From Symbiodinium kawagutii (taxonomy: Eukaryota > Sar > Dinophyceae > Suessiales > Symbiodiniaceae): DNA of 64,000 nucleotides. Within the stretch, counting starts at the first letter, position 1. Every line of letters begins with the position of its first letter. The position numbers and the translations under genes were made by a program. Of the stretch, positions 44,075 through 53,874 are shown one piece after another. The stretch spans positions 77,423-141,422 of the forward strand of contig VSDK01024160.1 of assembly GCA_009767595.1 (NCBI GenBank), read 5' to 3'. The notes beneath the pieces were generated by a model. The model saw only the letters and a list, made by a program, of their open reading frames with translations, did no database searches and was not told the origin of the DNA.

Positions 44075-46886
44075 GGTCAGGAAGGCAAACATTCTTTACA
44101 GATTTATGTGTGAGCTTATTTTGGACTTGGATAGCCGTTCAATTTGTTGGACAGTGGAAAATCCTTGGACAAGTTTTCTCTGGGAAACTTCGTATTGGAA
44201 ATCTGTGGCTGCGTTGAAGCCTATTTACTGTGAGCTTCATAATTGCATGTTTGGAGGGGACCGTCTCAAACGCACTTGCTTGGCATCGAACAATCCTGCG
44301 ATCATGGAGCTTCAGGTGCACTGTGACGGTCAGCATATTCAAAAACCATGGACCTTTCAGGATGGGCAGTTTGATACAGCTCGAGAGGCCTAATACACTC
44401 CGCAGCTTGCAAAGGCCTTAGCCACTACAGTCATTGCTTCGTTGGTGGTTGATTCACAGATGGATGCCTTTGCAATTTCAGCCAAACGATTGAAACAGTC
44501 TCAATTTGCAGCGGTTGGGTCTCATATGCAACCACAAAGGGCATTGCCAGAACTGGTGCCTGAGTTTTTTTTCCTTTTGGTTCTCAGGGGCTTACCTCTC
44601 TCCACTCGGTTTTCCTTGGATAGTAAATCGAATCTGCTACGGTGTGTCACAATTCAGGATGACCGCGCGGGAACTGTGCACATTCCATGCGGTAGCAAAC
44701 AGCTGCGCCTGACCAAGAAGAGGGGTGAGAGCCGTCAGTTTTCATGGGAAGTAGTCAAGACCCACTCTTTACATAACTTTGCAGGGGACAACAGCAGTGG
44801 GTGCCTTCAACCATTGTCAAGCAATGCGTGTTCTGGTGATCAGTGCCAGTGTGTTTGGAACCTTCATACGGATCAACACTCAAATGATTTTGAAGAACGC
44901 GTTTTTGGGATAAGATGGTCACCGGAGCAATTTTTGCAACAAGCAGCATCCTTGAGACATCCCTTTGACTCTATCTCTGGCGTTGATGCAGAACTTGCAG
45001 GAGTCTGTGGCGCGCTGGCGCGATTGGACGCAAACGATGTTAAGATTTCTCGATGCCAAGTTCTTGGGAAATGCATGTCGAAAATAAAGGAGCTGAATTC
45101 GGATGATAAGGAAATCAAAAAGAGCATGCCATCTGAAAGGAGACGTATCTTGCAACCCAAAAAGTTGGCTTTCATGCGGTGGCTCATTGCAGATACAGGA
45201 TGCGAGGACTCTGGGCTGGCCGATGATATCATCTCGGGCTTTTCACTGGTGGGGGATGCGCCCAAGTCAGGACTCTTGCCGGGTAAATTTGTACCAGCTC
45301 AATTGTCGATCGAGGATTTGCGCTTACAGTCGGAGAAGCCTGCCAAAGCGATAAGGTACATGACTAGATCTTCTGGCGATGATGTTCTGGACGCCCAGCT
45401 GTGGGAGAAAACAATGTCAGAAGTGGATGCTGGCTGGTTAGCTGGACCTCTGAACTGGGATGACTTGGGTCCCGGTGATTCTGTATCGAGAAGATTCGGA
45501 TTGGTGCAGTCTACAAAGGTTCGGCCTATTGATGATTACAGCCAATCTCAGGTCAATTCAACGGTGACTACATATGAGAAGCCTACAGTGGATAATCCAG
45601 ACATTGTATGTTCACTGGCGATTCAATTCATCCTTGCGTTGCGGGCGGCAGGTGTACCGTCGGGCATTGTTGCCAGATCACTGGATCTGGCATCGGCGTA
45701 CAGACAGCTATGCATTTCGGATGACTCTTCCAAGTATGCCTACTTATCGGTTTTTGACCCCACCTCAGGACAAGCAGCCTTGTTCAAGCAGATTGCTCTC
45801 CCATTTGGGAGCAAGACTGCGGTGAATGCTTTCATCAGGTGTGCGAGGTTTCTTCAATGGATTGCTTCAAGGTGCCTGCTGATTCCTATGACATGTTACT
45901 TTGATGACTTCATTATTTTTTCAACACCTTCACTGGCAGATAACACCCAACAGGTGGTTTCATTGATGTTCGACATGCTGGGATGGGCCTTTGATAAGAC
46001 TGATGAAAAAGCAGACACTTTTTCTTCATTGGTTTCGGCGTTGGGAGTTTGCTTCAACTTTGAGTCTACTACGGATGGAATCGTAACAGTCTCCAACACG
46101 GACAAGCGTTTGCGTGAGGCGATTCAATTGATTCAAACGGTTCTGACTAGCAGGAAACTGTCGCACAAGCAAGCCCTTGTTCTTCGAGGGAGGCTTGCGT
46201 TCTGTGATGCTTACATTTTCGGGAGGACTGGTAGGCTGGCTTTGCAGGTGATAATGCAGCATGCATATGCAAAGCTGTTTGATGAACATGTGAATGACTA
46301 TGTTTACTGTGCGTTGTCTGCATTGCTTCTTCGCTTCAAGGATGCTTCACCTCGAAAGATTTCCATTACACTTGTAGATACTTTGCATGTTTACACGGAT
46401 GCCTCCTTTTCAGATGATGGCTCCGGTGGGCTTGGTGGAGTGCTGTGTGACTCTTCTGGAAACATACTCTCATGATTTGGGATTGCCTTGGATGTTACAA
46501 CGGTTAAATTGCTCATGCGTAGTGATCAATTGGTGGCCATCGGTGAATTGGAAACACTTGCTGTCTTGTTGGCGATTCGTATCTGGGCTGAGCAATTGTC
46601 ATCTGTGAAAGCCATTTTCTTTATTGACAACGAGGGAGCAAAATTCTCACTGATCAAGGGCTACTCGACTTCGAGGTCTATCTCGCACCTGTGCTCCTTA
46701 ATCACTGCTTCACTTGATCGCTCTTTGACTTTGCCTTGGTTCAGTAGAGTTCCATCGATTTCAAATGTGACGGATGTGCCATCTAGAGGCCGGAAGATAA
46801 CGCCTGAATGCAGGGAGATCTGCCATGAGCGCTTGGATATTTACATGGAGGAATGCCTCCGTGACTTCAGAAATTTTGCTTTCTGA
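44075..46886 (+). pseudogene. Pol of a YR retroelement: methyltransferase C-part, RT (YFDD), RNase H; two nonsense codons
   Basis: One frame from about 44075. Methyltransferase part: LDLDSRSICWTVENPWTSFLW (ENP motif). TAA at 44391-44393 where the homologs have Glu; then a long linker and RT: KVRPIDDYSQSQVN, ARSLDLASAYRQL (motif A), IALPFGSKTAVNAF (motif B), TCYFDDFIIFSTP (active site). RNase H: HVYTDASFSDDGSGGLGG (D), TGA at 46473-46475 (expected Trp), IGELETLAVLLAIRIW (E), FFIDNEGAKFSL (D), NVTDVPSRG (D). Best internal match is the 1,014-aa Pol at 55.1 kb. The 5' part, with motif I, is missing. Confidence 0.8.
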
Positions 46887-47058
46887 CACCTTTGAGATGG
46901 GTGGGGGCCGTGGCCGAAGGCGACGTGACGAACCTCCACAATACTAGTGTAAGAAAAAAGAATAAGTATGAGCGCTCTGGCTGTGAACTTTTAAGAAAAT
47001 TTTTTTACTTTATATTTATTGGAAGTCTTTTTAATAGATAGTTAGGAGTGACACGGTT
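46887..47058. other. Short AT-rich spacer between two Pol remnants
   Basis: 172 bp, no gene; includes a run of AT-rich bases (aagaaaatttttttactttatatt). Could be a breakpoint between two insertions. Confidence 0.4.
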
Positions 47059-48223
47059 TTTAAAGATAAGGAAATAAGGGCCACGCTTATCGCGGATCTC
47101 AAAGACAGAGAAGAGGTGCTGAGATCTTGGGTGAGTCAAAGAAGAAGTACAGTGTTGAAAGACAAGAAGCTGGCGCTTTTTGAGAAGCTAATCTTGGAAT
47201 CTGGTCACCAAGATGTCGGTCTCATTCAAGATTTGACCAGAGGTTTTGATCTTATTGGTGAGCTGCCGAAGTCTGGAGTTTTTGATCCCCATCTCCGTCC
47301 GGCCAAAGTTTCTTGCGACAACCTCAGGACTTATGCCAAGGTCAGCAGAGACAGTATCCTTAAGACTGTTAGCAGCTCTGGAGAAGAAGAGTTGGACCGT
47401 GGACTTTGGGAAGGTAGCCTGAAAGAAGTTGGCAAAGGCTTCCTTGAAGGACCATTAGAACCCGGATCTATGCCTCCAGACTCACTGCTCACCAAACGTT
47501 TTCCTGTGAGGCAGAAGAACAAGATTAGGCCAATAGATGATTACAAGGCCAACATGGTAAACCAATCGGTCACTCAAACTGAAGGGGTTACCATACACAC
47601 CATCGACCACATAGCGTCCATGGTGGCATATTGGCTAAGGGCCAGTTCGTCATTGGATGGAAGGGCTGAACTGGTAGCTAAGTGTTGGGACCTCTCAGAT
47701 GCCTACAAACAGATCCCTCTGTCAGACGATGCATACCACAGAGACGCTTTCCTTGCAGTGTATTGCCCTGACTCCCAGAAAGCTGAAGTGTTTCGCCAGA
47801 AGGTTTTGCCTTTTGGATCAATAGCTTCTGTCACGGCCTTTCTGAGAGTGTCCTTGGCTTTGTGGGCTGTAGGAAATGCCAAGTTGAAATTAGCGTGGTC
47901 TGCTTACTTCGATGACTTCCTTAGCTTGAGTGAGAAGGCGTCCCCCAAACACACTGACCTCTGCATTTCAGCCATGTTCTCATTCCTGGGATGGAAACTC
48001 TCAGAAGACAAACCTCCTTCCATTCGATTCTGTTTGCAAAGTTCTTGGGGTTCGTCTAGACCTGGGCAACGCAAAGTTTGGCATAGTCAAAGTTGCAAAC
48101 ATTCCCGAACGAGTGGAAGAGCTTGTTGAAGAGTTGAGCCATATCATCCAGGAGAACAGACTCTCTAGGAAAGATGGCGAGAAGTTGAGAGATCATGGGC
48201 TGCGCAGCCAGACTGAGGATTGA
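47059..48223 (+). pseudogene. RT fragment (YFDD) of the repeat-R family, frameshift and RNase H deletion
   Basis: Starts in the linker before RT (KDKEIRATLIADLKDREE), through KIRPIDDYKANMVN, CWDLSDAYKQIPL (motif A), VLPFGSIASVTAFL (motif B) and LAWSAYFDDFLSL. A frameshift near 48005 moves to a second frame (LLPFDSVCKVLGVRLD) that ends at 48223. Immediately after ENRLSRKDGEKLR about 550 bp, i.e. the whole RNase H domain present at 10.7-11.3 kb, are missing; the next bases match the last codons of that fragment. Then repeat R follows. Confidence 0.75.
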
Positions 48224-48264
48224 TGTGATGGAAGTTTGGGTCAAGGCGGCCCAGTTTTCAGGGG

Positions 48265-50038
48265 GTGACAGCGCGGCCAAAGACTGACCCCAATTCTCAA
48301 AAGAAAAAGAAGCGTTGCTTTGCTCTGAGTGAATTGTGTGCCGTTTTGTCAAAAGGAATAAGACGCACCTCATGCAACGCATGATGAAGTTTTATTCATA
48401 AGACAAAACAGATGAAAGAGTTTTAACTCTTGAAGTGCACACAGTGAACTAGTCAAGTTGTAACTTCAAACAGACTTGTTTTGAGTCAGTGCAGTTGTTT
48501 GCAGTCAGTTGCAACTTGCAGTTGAACAGTTTGAACTTTAAGTAAAGTTCTTTAGTTCTTCACTGCTTCACTTAAGTTTTGAGTCACACTTGCAGTGTCA
48601 TGTTGAGTTCATACGCCCGCAGTGTGGCTCACAGGGTCAAGTGACCAGAGCCATCAACATGCACACGCACATCAAGTGATGTTTTGCATGTTCATGTCAA
48701 GTGACATTTTTCTTTTCGTCCCTACCTCTCCCACCCTGATCAAGTGATCAGATATATGGACAAGTGTCCAAGCGACAAGTGCCGCCAAGTCAGTTATTAC
48801 GCCGGGTCTTCGCCCAACTTTTTCAGTAATTTGACAAGTGTCATCACATAGTTGCTTCGCACTTGCAGTGTCCGTTGAGAGGTTTTTGGTCTTTGACCAT
48901 TTTATGGGACTGTTTTGAGGCCATCCCAATTTCGTCAAGTGACGAGTGAACCAACGTCAAGTGACCGTAGTCAAGTGACTACCATTTTTCTACCGTTTGG
49001 GATTCGTAATGTCAATGTTTTTCATTGACTCACAGACTGTCAGATCAAGTGATCTGTGCTACCTAGCTGAGCGCTTTCACAGTCTTAGTGCCTCACCCTA
49101 AGCCGTGACAGCGCGGCCAAAGATTGACCCCAATTCTCAAAAGAAAAAGAAGCGCTGCTTTGCTCTGAGTGAACTGTGTGCCGTTTTGTCAAAAGGAATA
49201 AGACGCACCTCATGCAACGCATGATGAAGTTTTATTCATAAGACAAAACAGGTGAAAGAGTTTTAACTCTTGAAGTGCGCACAGCGAACTAGTCAAGTTG
49301 TAACTTCAAACAGACTTGTTTTGAGTCAGTGCAGTTGTTTGCAGTCAGTTGCAACTTGCAGTTGAACAGTTTGAACTTTAAGTAAAGTTCTTTAGTTCTT
49401 CACTGCTTCACGTAAGTTTTGAGTCACACTTGCAGTGTCATGTTGAGTTCATACGCCCGCAGTGTGGCTCACAGGGTCAAGTGACCAGAGCCATCAACAT
49501 GCACACGCACATCAAGTGATGTTTTGCATGTTCATGTCAAGTGACATTTTCTTTTCGTCCCTACCTCTCCCACCCTGATCAAGTGATCAGATATATGGAC
49601 AAGTGTCCAAGCGACAAGTGTCGCCAAGTCAGTTATTACGCCGGGTCTTCACCCAACTTTTTCAATAATTTGACAAGTGTCATCACATAGTTGCTTCACA
49701 CTTGCAGTGTCCGTTGAGAGGTTTTTGGTCTTTGACCATTTTATGGGACTGTTTTGAGGCCATCCCAATTTCGTCAAGTGACGAGTGAACCAAGGTCAAG
49801 TGACCGTAGTCAAGTGACTACCATTTTTCTACCGTTTGGGATTCGTAATGTCAATGTTTTTCATTGACTCACAGACTGTCAGATCAAGTGATCTGTGCTA
49901 CCTAGCTTAGCGCTTTCACAGTCTTAGTGCCTCACCCTAAGCCGTGACAGCGCGGCCAAAGACTGACCCCAATTCTCAAAAGAAAAAGAAGCGCTGCTTT
50001 GCTCTGAGTGAACTGTGTGCCGTTTTGTCAAAAGGAAT
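48265..50038 (+). repeat. Tandem direct repeats R: 840 bp, 839 bp and a 95-bp start of a third
   Basis: Units start at 48265, 49105 and 49944, each with gtgacagcgcggccaaag; units 1 and 2 are nearly identical. They follow the RT remnant exactly as at 11343. Only antisense or short ORFs occur. Three B-type starts in a row fit repeated YR recombination at a repeat junction. Confidence 0.85.
48635..49056 (+). other. AAGT-loop mini-hairpins in repeat R (right)
   Basis: GGTC-AAGT-GACC (48635), CATC-AAGT-GATG (48670), ATGTC-AAGT-GACAT (48694), TGATC-AAGT-GATCA (48737), TGGAC-AAGT-GTCCA (48757), GCGAC-AAGT-GCCGC (48772, one mismatch), TGAC-AAGT-GTCA (48832), CGTC-AAGT-GACG (48933), GTC-AAGT-GAC (48956), TAGTC-AAGT-GACTA (48968), CAGATC-AAGT-GATCTG (49041). 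The set repeats in the unit at 49105. Confidence 0.85.
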
Positions 50039-50040
50039 AA

Positions 50041-50287
50041 GCAGTTTAAAATTTTTCAAAGTTAATGGGAAAAAACGAAAAACCCTTTGTTGTAGCACAT
50101 GTGGGAGTAAAAAAAAAAGTGCTTGCCCAAGCTCAGTGGAGCATGAAAATGTTACATCTATTTGTGAATGTGTCCCTGGTGCCAAGGAACATGCATGTAG
50201 AATAAAATCGGATATAGATGTGAATAATGGATATTTTAGGCTTTTAATATCAACAACCTATAAACAAACAAAAACAATATGTTCAAA
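50041..50287 (+). pseudogene. Possible remnant of a Cys-rich viral gene
   Basis: An AT-richer insert starting where repeat R breaks off. Its frame reads KFFKVNGKKRKTLCCSTCGS, a pattern like zinc-ribbon proteins of Polinton-like and large viruses, followed by Cys-containing sequence ending ICSKC. No start and no conserved end. Assignment is tentative. 50288-50573 beyond it holds no gene; it ends with a copy of the R start motif (gtgacagcgcggccaaa at 50531). Confidence 0.3.
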
Positions 50288-50573
50288 ATGCTGCATTTCC
50301 AGAGGCACGTACAACCGGGCCCCCATTTCCCACCTTCTGTTTTATTCGGCGAGTGCAGTTTGACAATGCATGGGAGGTTGAAGTCGTTTGACGTTTTTTC
50401 GGGAGTGTCATGCGTTGAGGCCCGCCCATAATATGTCCAGTGAAACAAACCTTCAAGTCAGGTATGGGTCTGTAAGATACCGAATTTATATCGACTTTGT
50501 GTCGCAGTCTAGATGCATTGCCCTTAGCCCGTGACAGCGCGGCCAAACCTTGACCCCAACTCTCAAGAAAGAA

Positions 50574-50709
50574 GATGAAGCTTCTCAACGAGAATCGAAT
50601 TGTCTAAACAACTCTTCAAAGAAAGTCATTTCTGTCTGCAGCTGATATCTTTCAAGGGAGGAGTGGGTGGGAGCTTCTTAGAATCTCCCGGTTGCTTGAA
50701 AAAAGTGAC
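50574..50709 (+). repeat. Split direct repeat A1
   Basis: 136 bp, identical to A2 at 58249-58384. Contains GGGAG...CTCCC able to form a small hairpin. The YR start codon lies 27 bp downstream. Confidence 0.92.
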
Positions 50710-50735
50710 ATAGGGGGTAGTCTGAGATCTTAGCC

Positions 50736-53072
50736 ATGGAAGAAGAGGATTCTGTTGACTTAGCAGAGCAGTTTGCAAGAGCTTTTGGAAATACTCGTGA
50801 CAGTGCTGGAAGGAATGTTATCGACGTAGAAAGTTTCATGGAACATGAGGCCACTGTACATGACGACGAATCTGCTTTGTTTGAACCTCTTGATGGCTAC
50901 GGTTCTGAATATTCACCTGAAATCGATGACTGTTTCGAGCTTGTGCATTTTGATTCGGAACCACAGGCTGCTCCCGTAGGCCAGGAAGTTCAGGTCATTG
51001 CAGGGAACGCGTGGAACTCAATGCTGGCACATGCTTTCACTTCAGGTACAAACTTGACTGCTAGCTTGCCATTTCCATGGGAGACTCCTGCAATGGCTGG
51101 TGTGTTTGGTGGAAATTTGCTGCCAGGAACAACACAGACACTGGGAGATGAAACAAATCTTCAATTGCTTCGACCAACCGTTCAGGTACCAGATGTGCTC
51201 TCAGGAAGCGTTGATGCTGCCTTAGGTCCAGAGCCTGCTTACCTGGGTGCAGTTCGGAGCTTACAGGATGTTGAGTACATGGATAACAAACGTGCGCAGT
51301 TTTCATTAGCAGCTTCAAAGTGGATGGAGATATTATCAATCAACTGGAGGGTCTCTCAAGTTGGAGAACAGATATCAGGCGATCTTCAACAGGATCCTTC
51401 AGGTGAGTCAGCAGAGCATTCATTGCGTGCGGTGTTCGGAGTCAAATCACCATCAACACTCTTGAAACGTGCTGCTAGCTTACGACAGTTCATTGCTTGG
51501 CATCTGCGTGAATGCATTGAATCGGATAAGTATACAAGTCCTATTCCTTTCTTCGAAGAAGACGTGTGGAAGTATTTCATTCACCTTCGCTGCATTAGTC
51601 AGGCAAACAAGAAAGGCTACACGGTCAGTTCAACTTTCCTGGAGACTGTGAGATTTTGCAAGTTTGTCATGGGTTTCAAGGATTGTGATGAAGTTTTGCA
51701 ATCTCGAAGGCTTGCAGGTTTTGCTGCAGTTGAGCGAAGGGAGAAGGGGCCACTGAACCAGGCACCATCTTTGGAGTTGGAACACTTGAGGCGTCTTCAC
51801 GAGATTCTTCAAAGTGGAGCCAGTGTGGTGGACCGCATTGGTGCTGGGGCCTTCCTTTGTGCAATCTATGCAAGGGCTAGATGGAGCGATCTACGGTACA
51901 TTCACCATATCAGATATGACAGCACTCAGCGTAACCCCACGATGGATCTGTACACCCTGGAGCACAAAACAAGTTCAACTGGTTTGAAGCGTGAGCAATT
52001 TCTTCCACTTGTTGTCATTGCCGAAGGTGTGGTGCAAGGAGACTGGATTCAGACCTTTGTTGATTTGTGCCATTCGGAAGGCTTCGATTGGAACAAGGTC
52101 CCGTATGGTCCGTTGCTCCCTGCGCCGAAGTTGACAGGTGGCTGGTGTGCTCGCCCACTGAGCACAGGCGAAGCTGCGAGCTGGCTTAGACGACTTCTAG
52201 CTGGCTGCGATGGAGCAGATAAGGTCAGAGCTCATAGCATGAAGACAACACTCTGCGTGTGGGCTGCTCGGGCTGGATTCAGCAAGGAACATCGTGCAAC
52301 TTTGAGTCACCATGCATGCGCCCTTCATGGAAGCGACATTGTTTATTCGCGTGATCTTCAAACAACGGCAATCAGAAAGCTTCAGATGTTGTTGAAACGT
52401 ATTCGCATTGGTGTGGAAGGTGATTCGGTGGACAAGCAATCTCGAGAGATCACAGCACCATTCGACAATGCAAGGGTCAGTGTTGTGAGGACCCCCAATG
52501 TGCAGGTCAATGCTCCTGGAACTCCACTCCCTGAGGCAGTCGTTGAGGATCATGCAGCAGGTGAGGTCGATGATGAACTGCTGGGCGGAGAGCGGCTACA
52601 AGCTCTTCCAGAGCAATGCAAACTGGAAGATGAGTTGCTTGATCAGTGCAAAGATGCATTTGGAGAAACCTATCTGTTTGACGATCATCTTCACTTGAAT
52701 GGCTTGATTCAGATTGACAGTTCATCGGGAAGCGAGTCTTCAAGTGATAGCAGCGATTCGGACAGCAGTTCAGACGAGCTTGTCACAAACTCGATTTCGG
52801 TACCTGCATACACAGAGCATGTGCCGAGAGAGTTAGATTACATAATCCATAGGAAGAGCAGGATCATGCACCAAGCAAGGCGCGGAGCTCAGGTGACACA
52901 TTGCAAGACAAATGTCACACAGAACTTTCAAGTCTTGGACCGTATCCTGCATTTTAAGTATCCCAAGTGCATGCGTTGTTTTCCAAAGGAACACAACAGG
53001 ATTCGAAGTTACCAGGACATGGTCACGGCCTTAGATGAAGCCTCAAAGAGGCGAAAGAACACAGGCAGCTAA
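50736..53072 (+). CDS. Tyrosine recombinase (intact)
   Basis: 778 codons from the ATG at 50736 (MEEEDSVDLAEQFARAFG). Residues 1-190 acidic and disordered; 190-340 core-binding-like helical domain (LLKRAASLRQFIAWHL, IPFFEEDVWKYFIHLRC); catalytic domain about 350-560 with YARARWSDLRYIHH (Arg-I, about 382), AHSMKTTLCVWAARAG (H-x-x-K, about 500), TLSHHACALHG and IVYSRD (Tyr 537). Then a Ser/Asp linker (about 665-685) and a C-terminal module with RKSRIMHQA and KCMRC. It should integrate the circular cDNA by cutting and joining DNA at the repeat junction. The element places this gene first, ahead of Gag and Pol. Confidence 0.88.
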   Translation: MEEEDSVDLAEQFARAFGNTRDSAGRNVIDVESFMEHEATVHDDESALFEPLDGYGSEYSPEIDDCFELVHFDSEPQAAPVGQEVQVIAGNAWNSMLAHAFTSGTNLTASLPFPWETPAMAGVFGGNLLPGTTQTLGDETNLQLLRPTVQVPDVLSGSVDAALGPEPAYLGAVRSLQDVEYMDNKRAQFSLAASKWMEILSINWRVSQVGEQISGDLQQDPSGESAEHSLRAVFGVKSPSTLLKRAASLRQFIAWHLRECIESDKYTSPIPFFEEDVWKYFIHLRCISQANKKGYTVSSTFLETVRFCKFVMGFKDCDEVLQSRRLAGFAAVERREKGPLNQAPSLELEHLRRLHEILQSGASVVDRIGAGAFLCAIYARARWSDLRYIHHIRYDSTQRNPTMDLYTLEHKTSSTGLKREQFLPLVVIAEGVVQGDWIQTFVDLCHSEGFDWNKVPYGPLLPAPKLTGGWCARPLSTGEAASWLRRLLAGCDGADKVRAHSMKTTLCVWAARAGFSKEHRATLSHHACALHGSDIVYSRDLQTTAIRKLQMLLKRIRIGVEGDSVDKQSREITAPFDNARVSVVRTPNVQVNAPGTPLPEAVVEDHAAGEVDDELLGGERLQALPEQCKLEDELLDQCKDAFGETYLFDDHLHLNGLIQIDSSSGSESSSDSSDSDSSSDELVTNSISVPAYTEHVPRELDYIIHRKSRIMHQARRGAQVTHCKTNVTQNFQVLDRILHFKYPKCMRCFPKEHNRIRSYQDMVTALDEASKRRKNTGS

Positions 53073-53874
53073 ATGAGTTGCATAAGACAAGATGTCTTGA
53101 GAAATAAGCTGCAGAGCTGAGATTTGATACCTCGTGTGCCACGAGTCTCCTACTCTTCCTTGCCCTATTGTCCTTCCTTCACGCCTTCCTTTTTGCCCGA
53201 TTTCATTTCAGCCTCCTCTTCAACGTTCTTTGAAGCAGATTTCTGAGAGTTTAAAGGGGCGACCTTTTGTCCTTTGATTTTTGGCAAAACGGGACAAAAA
53301 GGTCGCCTCACAAAAGGCTTGGAGGCAGATGGAAATCTCACATTCCTTACGCTTAAGAGCAATTGTTACTTTTCTCTTCCTTATGCTTAAGAGCAAACCT
53401 TCTTTTCAGATTGAAACTGCATGGCCGAGTTCTGATTTTGATTGCAACGCTTCTCTCTTCCTTTGACCTCTCTACCTCTACTCTACCTTGTGCTAAAGAG
53501 CGTCCTTACCCTATCTCTCTTATGCTTAAGAGCAAAGTCTCTTCCTACTGGAAGCAGTCTCGGTACCGGAAAGCCGGTTGCAGTTGAGTGGTTCCGGAAA
53601 GCCGGCATGCTGCATGGCAGAAAGCTGTCGCAGACAGGCTCAAAGGAGCATGGCAGAGTGATGTCATGAGATGCATTTGTTTCCACTCACTTAGATCAAA
53701 TTGTGCATGCTGCCTTTCCTGTTGTGGTGATGATTTTTGTCACACAATTTTTCTCTTGCAAGTTTGAGCCACTTTGCAATGTTGACTTGAACTTTTCAGG
53801 ATGCTTTACAACTCAGGGCCACTCACTTGTTCTAAGTTTTCTAGGACCTGACAGTGAAGCACGGAGCCGACGCC
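53073..53874 (+). other. Long spacer between YR and Gag with a hairpin and short repeats
   Basis: 802 bp without a supported gene. A 15-16-bp stem, ggcgaccttttgtcc (53258-53272) with ggacaaaaaggtcgcc (53292-53307, one bulge), and three copies of ctta(t/c)gcttaagagcaa (about 53347, 53380 and 53519). ccggaaagccgg occurs twice (53567, 53594). It may carry the promoter or an internal translation signal for Gag-Pol. Confidence 0.5.
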
